Source: Bacilli bacterium
Lineage (GTDB): Bacteria; Bacillota_I; Bacilli_A; RFN20; CAG-826
Direction of reading: 5' to 3'
DNA: 57,757 nt
NCBI GenBank assembly: GCA_017534425.1
Contig: JAFXWB010000052.1
Coordinates: 1-57,757, forward strand
Shown: positions 42,416 to 52,656 of the stretch, piece by piece
How positions within the stretch are numbered: the stretch's first letter is position 1
How the letters are laid out: the number at the start of each line of letters is the position of its first letter
The notes under the pieces: generated by a model
What the model saw: only the letters and a program-made list of their open reading frames with translations
What the model was told of the DNA's origin: nothing
Database searches by the model: none
Program-made: the position numbers and the translations under genes

Positions 42416-45091
42416 ATGAAGAAAAAAAGACTTTTACTATTAGCAACACTTCCAATGTTGGCTTTAGCAGGTTGTACAATTGGTCAAAAAGAAAAAGAAG
42501 AGACTACACCTGAAGAGCCAGCAACAAATCCTGATACTGAAAACTTGGATGGCGATGATTACGATACATGGGCCAATTCATGGTCTAAACCTGGCCATGT
42601 TTATTTCCATTACAATCGTGGATCATCTGCAAATGACTACACAAACTATTGTTTGTGGGTTTGGCCATTCTATCCAGATTCATTAGAAGGAACTCTATGG
42701 GGTTATGGAGGAAAAACTCAAGTTTCCGACACATTAACCTTAAAACCGATGTCTACTGCTTTCATGACAAATAAAAATCTTGGATTCAGTGGCGACACAC
42801 CTTATAAGGATAAATTTGGTGTTATTTATGATGTTGATTTAACTAACACCGACTTAGTCGGTGGTAAAACAGGTACTTCAGTATCATTTGAAGGCACTAC
42901 TGAAATTGGTTTCCTCTTCCCAAGAGTTGACTCTATGGACGGAAGTAAGAACTGGATTAGTGATGGTGGTACTGAAAATTATATTGAAGATTACGCTAAA
43001 CCAGAAAACTGGCGTTCTGTTGGAGATGGAAAAGCATTACATATTTTCACTCAAACAGGAAGCTTAGAAGATTATAGATATTTTGCTGGAAGTGGCAGTG
43101 ACTATGTTGAACCAGTTAAAAATCCAATCGATGAAGATACAACAGGTCAATATAGATCTAAATTTGACACTATTACAGCATGTACAGATCCAACACCGAC
43201 AGATGATAAATTCAAATCAATGGGCGTTGGTTATCAAATCTTTGTTGCCTCATTTAGAGACTCAAACGGTGATGGTATCGGTGATATCCGCGGTATTATT
43301 GATTCTTTAGATTATTTAGAAGATTTAGGCGTTCAATGTTTATGGTTAACTCCAATTCAAAAATCAGGTTCATATCATGGATATGACACTATTGATTACA
43401 AGGAAGTTGATAAACGTTTCGGAACCATGGAAGACTATGAAGAATTACTCACAAAAGCTCATAGTCGTGGAATGACAGTCTTAATGGACTTAGTTTTAAA
43501 TCACACTTCAAAATCAAATCAATGGTTCACTAAATCAAAATGGGCAAAAGAAGAAGATGGTTTCAAATGGAGAGACGTCTATACTTGGAAATACGAAACA
43601 GATAAAATCCAAAAAGCTAAGTTAGAAAAACAAGGCAATAAATGGGTTGTTACAGATTACGATAGAATAACCGTTAAAGAGGATGCCGAATCAGATAGTC
43701 CATCATGGTTCAGAGATGGTGAATCTCACTACTATTATTATGGTAAATTCGGTTCTGGCATGCCTGAAATTAACTATGAAAGTAAAGCTACAAGAGATTT
43801 AATTATCGATACTGCTAAATTCTGGATTGATAAAGGTCTTGACGGCTTCAGACTTGACGCTGTTAAACATATTTATATGTTTGATGAATATTGCAAAGAA
43901 AATGGTGATATCGATGGTCAAAATACTGACTTTATTATCACTGACGTTGGCGAAAAGACATCATACGATGAAGAAAAAGGAAAATACGTTCCAAAGAAAT
44001 ATGACTATTCTTCAAATTTAACAAAGAACGTCAACTGGTGGAAAGAATTCTCCTCAAAACTTAAAGCTTATGCTTCAAGCAAATCAAAACCATGTTTCTT
44101 AGTTGGTGAAAACTTTGATGGTTGGGGAACAAGAACTGCTCCATATTATCAAGCTCTTGATTCTCAATTTGATTTCTCCAATTATTATCACGTACCAGCA
44201 TGGATATATAACACAGACGCAGGCGCTTCCTCTTTTGATACTAAAGTAGATCAAGCTGGACAAGCTTTTGAGACTTATGATGCGTTTGCATATGGCGGAG
44301 ATGATTATCCATATGGTGATGGCGGAGACAAGATTCCTGGCGGAAAACGCTCAGACTTCATTAATGGTGCATTTACATCTAACCATGACGTTATGAGACT
44401 TATTAACCAAGCAAATGGTATTGGAAATAAAGACAGCACTACAGCTGCTGATAATGTTAAATACGGTGATGAATATGCTGAAGGAAAAGCTAAATTCCAA
44501 GCCGCTGTTACTATCTTAAATCCTGGACTTTCTTGGATTTATTATGGTGATGAACTTGGTATGACATCAAATACATATGAGCATATTGAAAAGTATGGTT
44601 CAGAGAACAATATGGATATTTGGTATCGTCAACCTTTCCTTTGGAAAGAAAGGAAGGTTCGTGCCAATTATAAATCTGGTCAATATGCCTTTGAACTTGA
44701 TGAACACAATCGTCATTTGGTTAATAATGATGAAGGTATTTCTTACAAAGCAGTCTTAAATGATGAAGGAAATGTTACAGGTCATAAGATTGCAACACTT
44801 TCAACAATGTATCCTTACTTCAAAACTCTTACTAACATTAAGAGAAATTATCCAAAAGGCGCAATGATTAGATTTGAATATTCAAGTGAGAATGTTTTAA
44901 GAATCGTTGTTTCTCAAGGCGCGGAAGATAAGATGGTAATCTTCTTAAATAACGGCAGAAATACAAATGAATACCTCATGAATGTTGATGCTGGATTTAG
45001 TTACTTAGATTCTACAGAAGGCGCAGCAAATGCTGCTGGTGGAGATATTGGTAAATCTTCATATGGCGTTTGTGCCTTTATAAAGGGGTGA
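42416..45091 (+). CDS. Surface alpha-amylase-family (GH13) lipoprotein
   Basis: An 891-residue lipoprotein that should cut alpha-1,4-glucans outside the cell. Lipobox ALAGC (Cys about 21). An N-terminal CBM41-like region (about 50-150, VYFHYNRGSSANDYTNYCLWVW) comes before the GH13 barrel (from about 275). The four conserved regions are MDLVLNHT (about 357), GFRLDAVKH (nucleophile Asp, about 477), VGENFDGWG (acid Glu, about 563) and TSNHDVMR (about 655). The barrel contains an insertion after region I rich in Lys and Trp (WAKEEDGFKWRDVYTWKYE). ATG 42416 is chosen because AGGAGG lies 6 bases upstream; an ATG directly abutting the RBS is too close. Exact specificity (alpha-amylase or neopullulanase) is not determined. 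Confidence 0.9.
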   Translation: MKKKRLLLLATLPMLALAGCTIGQKEKEETTPEEPATNPDTENLDGDDYDTWANSWSKPGHVYFHYNRGSSANDYTNYCLWVWPFYPDSLEGTLWGYGGKTQVSDTLTLKPMSTAFMTNKNLGFSGDTPYKDKFGVIYDVDLTNTDLVGGKTGTSVSFEGTTEIGFLFPRVDSMDGSKNWISDGGTENYIEDYAKPENWRSVGDGKALHIFTQTGSLEDYRYFAGSGSDYVEPVKNPIDEDTTGQYRSKFDTITACTDPTPTDDKFKSMGVGYQIFVASFRDSNGDGIGDIRGIIDSLDYLEDLGVQCLWLTPIQKSGSYHGYDTIDYKEVDKRFGTMEDYEELLTKAHSRGMTVLMDLVLNHTSKSNQWFTKSKWAKEEDGFKWRDVYTWKYETDKIQKAKLEKQGNKWVVTDYDRITVKEDAESDSPSWFRDGESHYYYYGKFGSGMPEINYESKATRDLIIDTAKFWIDKGLDGFRLDAVKHIYMFDEYCKENGDIDGQNTDFIITDVGEKTSYDEEKGKYVPKKYDYSSNLTKNVNWWKEFSSKLKAYASSKSKPCFLVGENFDGWGTRTAPYYQALDSQFDFSNYYHVPAWIYNTDAGASSFDTKVDQAGQAFETYDAFAYGGDDYPYGDGGDKIPGGKRSDFINGAFTSNHDVMRLINQANGIGNKDSTTAADNVKYGDEYAEGKAKFQAAVTILNPGLSWIYYGDELGMTSNTYEHIEKYGSENNMDIWYRQPFLWKERKVRANYKSGQYAFELDEHNRHLVNNDEGISYKAVLNDEGNVTGHKIATLSTMYPYFKTLTNIKRNYPKGAMIRFEYSSENVLRIVVSQGAEDKMVIFLNNGRNTNEYLMNVDAGFSYLDSTEGAANAAGGDIGKSSYGVCAFIKG

Positions 45092-45096
45092 TTTGT

Positions 45097-46137
45097 ATGA
45101 AGAAAACTCGCATTTTAACTTTCTTATTAGCGTTTTCTATGATGGGTGTTACATCATGTGTTAAATACAATGGTGTTCCACAAGTCAAAGAAGAAGAATC
45201 ATCCGCTATAACAGTTACTTTATCTGCTTCCTCAATGGATCTAAAAGTTGGTGATGGTGGTAAAACCTTTACCGCTACTTTAGCTTCTGAAGAAGTTCAA
45301 ATTGAAGATAAAAAAGTTGCTATAGCAAGTGATAATGAAGAAATTGCTGTCACTGATGTCAAAGAAGCTGAAGATGGCGCAAATATTAGAGTTAAAGGTC
45401 TAAAAGAAGGATCTGCTAATATTACTGTTACTTCTAAACAAGATCCAACCGGAAAAGCTGTCTTAAAAGTAAAAGTTACTAGTGGAGATGGCACATTTGC
45501 TGTTGAATCAGTTTCAGTAAAGGACGAAAGTGTTACCTTACTTGAAGGTGAAACAAGTCAAATCGAATGGACTGTTTTACCAGAGAACGCGACTGTTAAA
45601 GACGTTGAATTCTCAACCAGCGATGCTAATGTTGCAACAGTTAATTCAACTGGTTTAATTACCGCAGTTAAAAAAGGAACTGCAGAGATTGCTGTTACTA
45701 CTAAGAGCGGTGGTAAAAAAGCTTCAGTTGCAGTCACAGTTAATGAAGATACAACTTTAGTTGAAAATGCATACTACTTAATGGGCGGTGACGAAGCAAG
45801 TGATAGTACTGTTTGGACTACTCCAAAGAAATCACGCGAGTTTACACTTAATGAAGGTGGCGGCTCAGGAAAAGAATATTTTGTCACATTCGAATGCTCT
45901 GCTGGAGAATCCTTTAAAGCCGTTCAATATAAAGGAACAAACCCATTAATTTGGTTAGAAATTTATGACTTCGGTGGTTCAAATCACAGTGGTGCTAAAG
46001 ATGGATGCGCAACAGTTGATGGTGGTAACCTGAAAATTGCAAGTGCTGGTAAATACACTATTTATTTGGATATTGGCATTCATGATGATACAGACACTAA
46101 CTGTGTCAAATATTGGATCCAACAAGCAGTTAATTAA
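45097..46137 (+). CDS. Surface lipoprotein with two Ig-like domains and a C-terminal CBM-like module
   Basis: A 346-residue lipoprotein. Lipobox VTSC (Cys about 22). Two Big_2-like Ig domains lie at about 40-135 and 138-225 (SVTLLEGETSQIEWTVLPEN; ATVNSTGLITAVKKGTAEI). A C-terminal beta module (about 228-346) begins ENAYYLMGG and ends GKYTIYLDIGIHDDT, similar to the GTYxxYV modules of the first protein of the operon. The start at 45097 has AAGGGGTG upstream and lies close behind the amylase stop. It is placed between the amylase and the pullulanase, so a starch-binding role is inferred. The ligand is not proven by sequence. Confidence 0.77.
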   Translation: MKKTRILTFLLAFSMMGVTSCVKYNGVPQVKEEESSAITVTLSASSMDLKVGDGGKTFTATLASEEVQIEDKKVAIASDNEEIAVTDVKEAEDGANIRVKGLKEGSANITVTSKQDPTGKAVLKVKVTSGDGTFAVESVSVKDESVTLLEGETSQIEWTVLPENATVKDVEFSTSDANVATVNSTGLITAVKKGTAEIAVTTKSGGKKASVAVTVNEDTTLVENAYYLMGGDEASDSTVWTTPKKSREFTLNEGGGSGKEYFVTFECSAGESFKAVQYKGTNPLIWLEIYDFGGSNHSGAKDGCATVDGGNLKIASAGKYTIYLDIGIHDDTDTNCVKYWIQQAVN

Positions 46138-46151
46138 TAGGAGGATTGAAT

Positions 46152-49100
46152 ATGATAAATAAGAAAATTTTATTCGGAATCCTTACATCTTCAGCTTTAA
46201 CGCTTGGTATTTTCGTGCCTTCCTTCTTTAAGAAGGTCAATGTCGAAGATCCAGGTGATGATCCAATTGTTTATAACAAGGATTCTTCAGTAGTTAAATT
46301 TGAAGAACCTCATTTAAGAGGCACATCAAGAGCTGTTGCTGAAGAAGATGAAGAAGATGAATCCATTGGCCCAGTCTCTACAGTCAAACTTCACTATGTG
46401 AATGATGACAATAAGTGTGCTTCAAGAGCATTCTATATTTGGGCAAATGGTATTGATGGTGTTGAGTATAGTGATGAACATAATGGAACAGATATTGTTG
46501 AATATGCTGCTGACGGTTCATCTATGACTTTAACAATTAACATTAACAAATCTAATCCTGATCCAAGATTTAAAGAATTTGTTGGTCTTCCATCAATTTT
46601 CTACATTATTAAATACAAAATGATTAGTGAATCTAATCTTAACTGGGGCGGACAATCTGATGACGTTGAACTCGTCTTTGCAGAATTCCCACCAGTCAAT
46701 GAAGTTGTTGAAGTTTGGTCAACTCCTGCCGCTGGCGGTGGTATGGCTCAATTCGCAACTGAAGAAGAAACTAAAGTTGACGGTATTAAACTTGCAAAAT
46801 TCTCGGACTGGAGAACAATTCGTTGTACCGCAACTGAAGGCACCAAGACTGTTAAGTGGGATTTATATGCCTTTGACGAAAACTATTACAGAATCAAACT
46901 TAAAAAACGTGAAGCTATTAAGAAAAACTTCCTTGTTTTAAGTGGCACAAATAAACTCACTGATACCAATAAGGAATTTAATATTGAATTCCCATATACA
47001 GCCAAAATTAATATGGTATATTCTTTAGTTTCTAAAGAAGTTAGCTCAACAAGCGATTTAGCAAAGACTGTATTCGTTGGTTGTGATGCCTTATATGATA
47101 CTGCCAAGTTCAATAAATATTATTGCTATGATGGCGATGATTTAGGTATGACATATACCAAAGACTTTACTACTTTCAAAGTTTGGTCACCAGTTTCTGC
47201 AAATATGACTCTTCTTATCTATGATAAGGATAATGATACACCTGTTGTTTATGGTGGTAAGTCAGATTCATATAATAGAGGCTGGCATATGTCCTATAAC
47301 GAAGGTGGTATTTGGGAACTTACTGTCCTTGGTGATTTAAAAGGATATTATTACAATTTCCAAGTTGATAATTTAAATGGTACAACCACAACTGTTGACC
47401 CATATGTTACTGCAGTTGGATGTTCTGGTGTTAGAGGTCTTGTTTATGATAAGAAAGACACTAATCCAGAAGGTTGGGACGATTTACCATTAGAATGGGA
47501 CGGAAAACCTGGTTACGATATTAAATCACCACAAGAATTAGCAATTTACGAAGTACATGTTCGTGATTTTACTGGTGATTCTAGTTGGGTCAGCAATAAC
47601 AACATCAAAAATGGGACATATAAAGCAATGGTTGAACCTGGAACAAGACTTCCAGATCATCCAACTGTTACAACTGGATATGATCATTTAAATGAACTTG
47701 GCGTTAACGCAGTTCAATTAATGCCAATCTTTGATGCTGATAATGATGAATCTCCACGTGGTATTAATAAATACAACTGGGGTTACAATCCTCAAAACTA
47801 TAATGCTGTTGAAGGTTCATATAGTTCAGATCCTCATGATGGCTTAGCAAGAATTAGAGAACTTAAAGAATTAGTTCTTGGAATGTCAAAAACTGATGCA
47901 CATACTCGTGTAACAATGGACGTTGTTTATAACCACGTATCATCAGTCTCATCCAATCCATTTAATAAGTTAATGCCACGTTATTACTTTAGATATGATG
48001 AAAACGGCGAACTTTATGATGGCTCTGGTTGTCATAACGAGGTTAAATCTGAAGCTAAGATGTGTTCTAAGTTCATTGTAGACTCAGTTTATATGTGGGC
48101 AAAAGAATATAAGATTAAAGGTTTCCGTTTTGACTTAATGGGACTTCTTGATTATAAAACCATGAATGCTGTTAAAGAGAAGCTATCAACCTTAGACAAA
48201 GACATTTATGTCTATGGTGAAGGTTGGACCTCTGTTGCTGGCTACAACGGTAGCTGGAATGGTACTGGTAGTACTTCAACATATCAGGTTTATAAATACT
48301 GTAATAACTTTGACCCTGAAACTGGTGTTGATGATACAGATAAATGTTATTTAGGCTGTTTCAATGATACCGGAAGAAATGGCGTTAAAGGTGAAAATGG
48401 TGCTTGGGGCACTGAAGAAGTTTATCCACAAACTGGATTTATGCAAAAGAGTGGATCTGAATTTAATGATGAACCAAATCGTGTTGCTGATATGGTTTGG
48501 GGTATCCATAGAAATCAATCTAACTATGCAAAACAAACCGTTAACTATATTTCCTGTCACGATAACTGGACAATAGTTGACCATTTCTATCAAACAATGC
48601 ACGAGCACACTGATAATCATCACGCTGCTGGTATTGTTGATATTATTCATGCATCCTTAGCATCTCACGCATTAGTATTTGCTTCTAATGGTGTTGCATT
48701 CATGTTAGGCGGAGAAGAAATCTTTAGAACAAAAGAAGTCAGTCAATCTATGATTGATAATAAAGATGTTTTACCTGCTACATACACAAAACTTTATGAT
48801 CGTTATGTTTCTCATAACTCATATAACTCTCCAATTGAAGTTAACTCATTTAAGTGGGGTAACAAAGTTTCTGTTACATTAGGTGGACAAACTGCTGTTG
48901 ATAATGACGGAACAGAAAATTCTCTCCACTATAATGATGCTTGGAAGAGCTTAGTGAGAATTCATAAAGATTCAAATATCCACTTTGATGCTCCATCAAG
49001 AAAAGGCGAGATTTGGCCAAGCGGAACAACAAGCGCTGGAAGTAGCTATGTCAATCTTTGTTGGACAAACGGTTCTGCCTTAGGCATTCAATTAGATGAA

Positions 49101-49259
49101 ATGTTCATTTATGTTGCTGGTAGACATGGTGGAAGCTTAGGATATGACTTTAACGTTGAAGATCACAAACTATTTAGTTATGGTGCATCAGCTAATGCTG
49201 GAACCATTAATTTTAGAAGTGAAGGCTTTGGCGTATTTGTCACAAGGAGGACAGCATAA
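46152..49259 (+). CDS. Secreted type I pullulanase (GH13)
   Basis: A 1035-residue debranching enzyme for alpha-1,6 links. The N-terminal hydrophobic segment (KILFGILTSSALTLGIFVPSFF) is a signal peptide or membrane anchor without a lipobox. Next come a CBM41-like region (STVKLHYVNDDNKC...), a further beta domain and a CBM48-type domain (about 330-430, DFTTFKVWSPVSANMTLLIY). The catalytic barrel has the type I pullulanase signature YNWGYNPQNYNAVEGSY (about 541), MDVVYNHV (about 589), GFRFDLMG (nucleophile Asp, about 656), VYGEGWTS (Glu, about 687) and ISCHDNWT (about 800). ATG 46152 has AGGAGG 7 bases upstream. Works with the amylase and the ABC transporter downstream. Confidence 0.93.
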   Translation: MINKKILFGILTSSALTLGIFVPSFFKKVNVEDPGDDPIVYNKDSSVVKFEEPHLRGTSRAVAEEDEEDESIGPVSTVKLHYVNDDNKCASRAFYIWANGIDGVEYSDEHNGTDIVEYAADGSSMTLTININKSNPDPRFKEFVGLPSIFYIIKYKMISESNLNWGGQSDDVELVFAEFPPVNEVVEVWSTPAAGGGMAQFATEEETKVDGIKLAKFSDWRTIRCTATEGTKTVKWDLYAFDENYYRIKLKKREAIKKNFLVLSGTNKLTDTNKEFNIEFPYTAKINMVYSLVSKEVSSTSDLAKTVFVGCDALYDTAKFNKYYCYDGDDLGMTYTKDFTTFKVWSPVSANMTLLIYDKDNDTPVVYGGKSDSYNRGWHMSYNEGGIWELTVLGDLKGYYYNFQVDNLNGTTTTVDPYVTAVGCSGVRGLVYDKKDTNPEGWDDLPLEWDGKPGYDIKSPQELAIYEVHVRDFTGDSSWVSNNNIKNGTYKAMVEPGTRLPDHPTVTTGYDHLNELGVNAVQLMPIFDADNDESPRGINKYNWGYNPQNYNAVEGSYSSDPHDGLARIRELKELVLGMSKTDAHTRVTMDVVYNHVSSVSSNPFNKLMPRYYFRYDENGELYDGSGCHNEVKSEAKMCSKFIVDSVYMWAKEYKIKGFRFDLMGLLDYKTMNAVKEKLSTLDKDIYVYGEGWTSVAGYNGSWNGTGSTSTYQVYKYCNNFDPETGVDDTDKCYLGCFNDTGRNGVKGENGAWGTEEVYPQTGFMQKSGSEFNDEPNRVADMVWGIHRNQSNYAKQTVNYISCHDNWTIVDHFYQTMHEHTDNHHAAGIVDIIHASLASHALVFASNGVAFMLGGEEIFRTKEVSQSMIDNKDVLPATYTKLYDRYVSHNSYNSPIEVNSFKWGNKVSVTLGGQTAVDNDGTENSLHYNDAWKSLVRIHKDSNIHFDAPSRKGEIWPSGTTSAGSSYVNLCWTNGSALGIQLDEMFIYVAGRHGGSLGYDFNVEDHKLFSYGASANAGTINFRSEGFGVFVTRRTA

Positions 49260-49840
49260 TGAAAATTAGAAATTTAGCATTAGCGGTCTTGGCAGTCTCT
49301 TTACTTGGTGGCTGTGCAAAAGAAGAAGTATATACTCCTACAAAAGGTGGTATTGTTGATACTTTGCACAACGAAATTCACGTTCCAAGTTTAGAAGACT
49401 TACAAAAAGGTGGTTTCGATAAAGAAAAAGACGTTTCTAAAATCTACATTACCGATGATGATGGTTTTAAATACATCTATGATGTAGAAACAGAACAATA
49501 TGTTTTAGCACAAGAAACTGATACAACAATTAATTTCTACTTTGATGCAAATCAGACAACAAGAATTGTTGGTGATGAACAAATCGATGCTCCAATCTAC
49601 GTTGCAGAGTGGTTCATGATTAAACCATTAGGTGCTTGCCCAGAAGAAGTAAATACAGAAGCAAAGGTATTAGAAATCGGTAGAATGTTCGGATTTGAGC
49701 CAAAACAAGGTTTTGATCATTTCGTTGGCTTCTCAATGTATTCTTCATGTTTAGGCGATGAAGAACACCTTTGGAATTTCGAAAAAGACTTTAAACAACA
49801 AGCAGTTACCAATTTATATGGTATCTGGGTTGATGAATAA
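49259..49840 (+). CDS. Small lipoprotein of unknown function in the starch operon
   Basis: A 193-residue lipoprotein with lipobox LLGGC (Cys about 19). I do not recognise the family. An N-terminal linker is followed by a compact region with a FKYIYDVETEQYV strand pair, TDTTINFYFDANQTTRIV, WFMIKPLGACPEEV and a C-terminal FEKDFKQQAVTNLYGIWVDE. Its aromatic content and position between the pullulanase and the maltodextrin-binding protein suggest an accessory glycan-binding role (inference). Its ATG overlaps the pullulanase stop (TAATG), with GGAGG upstream, so it is translationally coupled. Confidence 0.75.
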   Translation: MKIRNLALAVLAVSLLGGCAKEEVYTPTKGGIVDTLHNEIHVPSLEDLQKGGFDKEKDVSKIYITDDDGFKYIYDVETEQYVLAQETDTTINFYFDANQTTRIVGDEQIDAPIYVAEWFMIKPLGACPEEVNTEAKVLEIGRMFGFEPKQGFDHFVGFSMYSSCLGDEEHLWNFEKDFKQQAVTNLYGIWVDE

Positions 49841-49857
49841 GGAGGTGATAATTATTT

Positions 49858-51138
49858 ATGAATAAAACTAAATATTTATTACTTGCATCTTCATTATTAG
49901 GTATGGTTGCTATATCTGGATGTAAATTTGAATTTAGATATTCAACAACTCCGTACCCGTTTGATGATGTTCTTCCAGACGATGATGACGATGGTGGAAG
50001 TTACGAAGTAAAAGTTTGGTGCGATACATCAATTCTTACTTTAACTAAAACCCAATTAGCATCATTTGAAGCTGTTAATAATGGTAAATATAAACTCACT
50101 TTCAACGTTGAACCAATGTCCGAAGGTGAAGCAGCTTCAAAAATGATTCAAGACGTTCAACTTGGCGCGGATGTTTTCTGTTTCGCTCAAGACCAATTAG
50201 CATCCTTAAAGATTGCTGGCGCTCTTGGTGATATTACCGGAAACATGGCCTTAGGCGTTAAATCTGATAATCCAAAAGGCGCTGTTAATGCTGCAACTTA
50301 TGGCGATACTCTCTGCGCATTCCCGATGACAAGCGACAATGGTTATTACATGTATTACGATAAACAAATTTTATCTGATACTGATGTAAAAGATATGTCG
50401 ACTGTTATTCAAAAAGTTAAAGCAGTTAATAAACGTATTAATTATCCTGTTTTCTCGAACGCTTTCTATTCAGCAAGTTACTTCATGGCTACAGGTTGTT
50501 ACTCTAAATGGACAGTCAATCCAAAAACAGGAAACTTTGTGTCTTACGAAGATAACTATAAAGAAAAGGGACTTAAAGCATTGAAAGCTTTAAGAGAATT
50601 AAAGGCAGCCGATTTAGTTGCACCAAACGATCAAACAAATAAGCTTGGTGATACTGCTGCGGTTGCTATTTCAGGTATTTGGAATTATAAAGCCGCTGAA
50701 AAGGCATTAGGAAATAACTTAGGTTGTTGTGAAATGCCTTCATTTACAGTAGATGGTGAAACATTCCATATCTCTTCATTCTCAGGTTATAAACTTATAG
50801 GAGTTAAACCTCAAACAGATGGTAAAAAAGCTTCCGTTTGTAGAAAAATTGCTCGTTATCTTACAAATCAAGAGTGCCAACTTCAAAGATTCAACGAAGT
50901 TGGATGGGGTCCAAGTAACTTACTCGCATCTCAAGATGAAAAAGTTTTAGCTCAACCTGGACTTAAAGCTCTTGCGGAACAATTACCATATTCTCAAGAG
51001 CAAGGACTTATGCCTTCATCATGGTGGTCAAACTGTGCAACACTTGCATCTTCAGTTAAAGGAGATTCTAGTGACGCTCAACTTGAAGAAGCGTTAAGCA
51101 TTTATACTTCTAACCTTGATGAACTATTAGGCGATTAG
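49858..51138 (+). CDS. Maltodextrin-binding lipoprotein of an ABC transporter
   Basis: Substrate-binding protein of 426 residues, MalE-like. Lipobox AISGC (Cys about 21) followed by an acidic linker (LPDDDDDGG). The mature domain has KVWCDTSILTLTKTQLASFEAVN, LGADVFCFAQDQLASLKIAGAL, AFPMTSDNGYYMYYDKQ and ISGIWNYKAAEKALG, which match MalE/CAT family landmarks. It should capture maltodextrins from the surface enzymes and hand them to the permeases encoded next. The SD GGAGG lies 12 bases before ATG 49858, longer than usual, but no other start fits. Confidence 0.9.
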   Translation: MNKTKYLLLASSLLGMVAISGCKFEFRYSTTPYPFDDVLPDDDDDGGSYEVKVWCDTSILTLTKTQLASFEAVNNGKYKLTFNVEPMSEGEAASKMIQDVQLGADVFCFAQDQLASLKIAGALGDITGNMALGVKSDNPKGAVNAATYGDTLCAFPMTSDNGYYMYYDKQILSDTDVKDMSTVIQKVKAVNKRINYPVFSNAFYSASYFMATGCYSKWTVNPKTGNFVSYEDNYKEKGLKALKALRELKAADLVAPNDQTNKLGDTAAVAISGIWNYKAAEKALGNNLGCCEMPSFTVDGETFHISSFSGYKLIGVKPQTDGKKASVCRKIARYLTNQECQLQRFNEVGWGPSNLLASQDEKVLAQPGLKALAEQLPYSQEQGLMPSSWWSNCATLASSVKGDSSDAQLEEALSIYTSNLDELLGD

Positions 51139-51155
51139 GAAAGGAGGGAAATAAA

Positions 51156-52655
51156 ATGACAGAAATTACTGGTTTAGATTATCTAAAGCTAACTAAATGG
51201 CAGCGCTTTGTATATAATCTCAAACACTTCTTATTTAAGATTCCTCTATTCTTTAAGAACTTAGGTATTAAGATTTACAAATTAATTATTAATTTGGGCA
51301 AAGGAATTTATAATTACTTTAAGACCTTAATCTTAACCTTTATTCATGGCGATTGGAAAACAAAAGTCTCATTCTTAATTATGGGCTTTGGCTCCTTCGC
51401 TAGAAAACAAATTTTAAGAGGTATTCTTTTTCTTGGATTTGAAATCGCATTTATCCTTTACATGATTTTCTATGGTGGCTATTACCTTGGAAAATTAAAT
51501 TCACTGGGTTATTACTATGAAGCAACTCAAACCATTGATGGCGTTGTTGTTTATGGTGTTAACTCATTTGATGTCCTCTTGTTTGGTATTATGTCGATTT
51601 TCTTCATCCTTGCCTTCCTTTGGACATGGAATTTGAACATTAAACAAAATCGTATTAATGAACAAATTGAAAAGGATAATAGACATATCGCAACTACTAA
51701 AGATGATTTAAGAGCAATAGTTGATAAAGAATTCCATAAGACACTTCTTTCCTTACCAACACTCGGTATTATTGTCTTTACATTGCTTCCAATCTTCTTC
51801 ATGATTTTGGTTGCATTTACAAGTTACGATAAGAATAATATGCCTCCAAATAATTTATTTGGATGGGTAGGCACAGATAACTTTAAACAGTTATTTATGT
51901 GGTCCGCTGGATCAAATAACTTCTCATCCACATTTGGAGCCATCTTAATTTGGACACTTATTTGGGCATTCTTTGCAACATTCTCCAACTATTTCATTGG
52001 TATGATGATTGCAATGCTTATTAACAAGAAAGGTATTAAGCTTAAAAAGCTTTGGAGAACAGTCTTAGTTTTATCTATTGCTATTCCACAATTCATTAGC
52101 CTTCTTTATGTTGGTCAAATGTTCCAGCCAGATGGAATTATTAACAATTTCATCACTAATTTAGGTGGAAAAGCGATTGACTTCTGGGGCAATCCAACAA
52201 TTGCACGTATTACCGTTATTGTTATTAACATTTGGATTGGCATTCCTTACGTAATGCTTATTACGACAGGTATTTTGATGAATATTCCTGCCGACTTATA
52301 TGAATCCGCTAATATCGACGGTGCAAGTCCATGGCAACAATATTCAAAGATTACTCTTCCATATATGTTATTCGTTACAGGCCCATACTTATTAACTTCG
52401 TTCACCGGAAACATGAATAACTTTAATGTTATTTACTTGTTAACTGGTGGTGGACCAAAGAATAACCAATTAGCAGCATCTGCTAATGGTGATACCGACT
52501 TACTTATTACTTGGTTATTTAACTTGGCAATTTCTAATCAAGATTATAAATTGGCTGCTGTTATAGGTATTATGGTATTTATCGTTGTAGCACTTATTTC
52601 ACTTATTGTTTACAACCTTATTCCATCCACACGTAATGAGGAGGAATTCCAATAA
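51156..52655 (+). CDS. Maltodextrin ABC transporter permease, MalF-like
   Basis: A 499-residue membrane protein with about eight hydrophobic segments. The C-terminal half is the transport domain with the EAA loop ESANIDGASPWQQYSKITLP that contacts the ATPase, and MalF features (GWVGTDNFKQLF, FNVIYLLTGGGPKN). The N-terminal ~200 residues hold an amphipathic, Lys-rich stretch (about 12-75) and two extra membrane segments with an extracytoplasmic loop (about 90-155), comparable to the longer MalF proteins. RBS AAAGGAGG. It overlaps no gene; malG starts 1 base after its stop. Confidence 0.92.
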   Translation: MTEITGLDYLKLTKWQRFVYNLKHFLFKIPLFFKNLGIKIYKLIINLGKGIYNYFKTLILTFIHGDWKTKVSFLIMGFGSFARKQILRGILFLGFEIAFILYMIFYGGYYLGKLNSLGYYYEATQTIDGVVVYGVNSFDVLLFGIMSIFFILAFLWTWNLNIKQNRINEQIEKDNRHIATTKDDLRAIVDKEFHKTLLSLPTLGIIVFTLLPIFFMILVAFTSYDKNNMPPNNLFGWVGTDNFKQLFMWSAGSNNFSSTFGAILIWTLIWAFFATFSNYFIGMMIAMLINKKGIKLKKLWRTVLVLSIAIPQFISLLYVGQMFQPDGIINNFITNLGGKAIDFWGNPTIARITVIVINIWIGIPYVMLITTGILMNIPADLYESANIDGASPWQQYSKITLPYMLFVTGPYLLTSFTGNMNNFNVIYLLTGGGPKNNQLAASANGDTDLLITWLFNLAISNQDYKLAAVIGIMVFIVVALISLIVYNLIPSTRNEEEFQ

Positions 52656-52656
52656 T

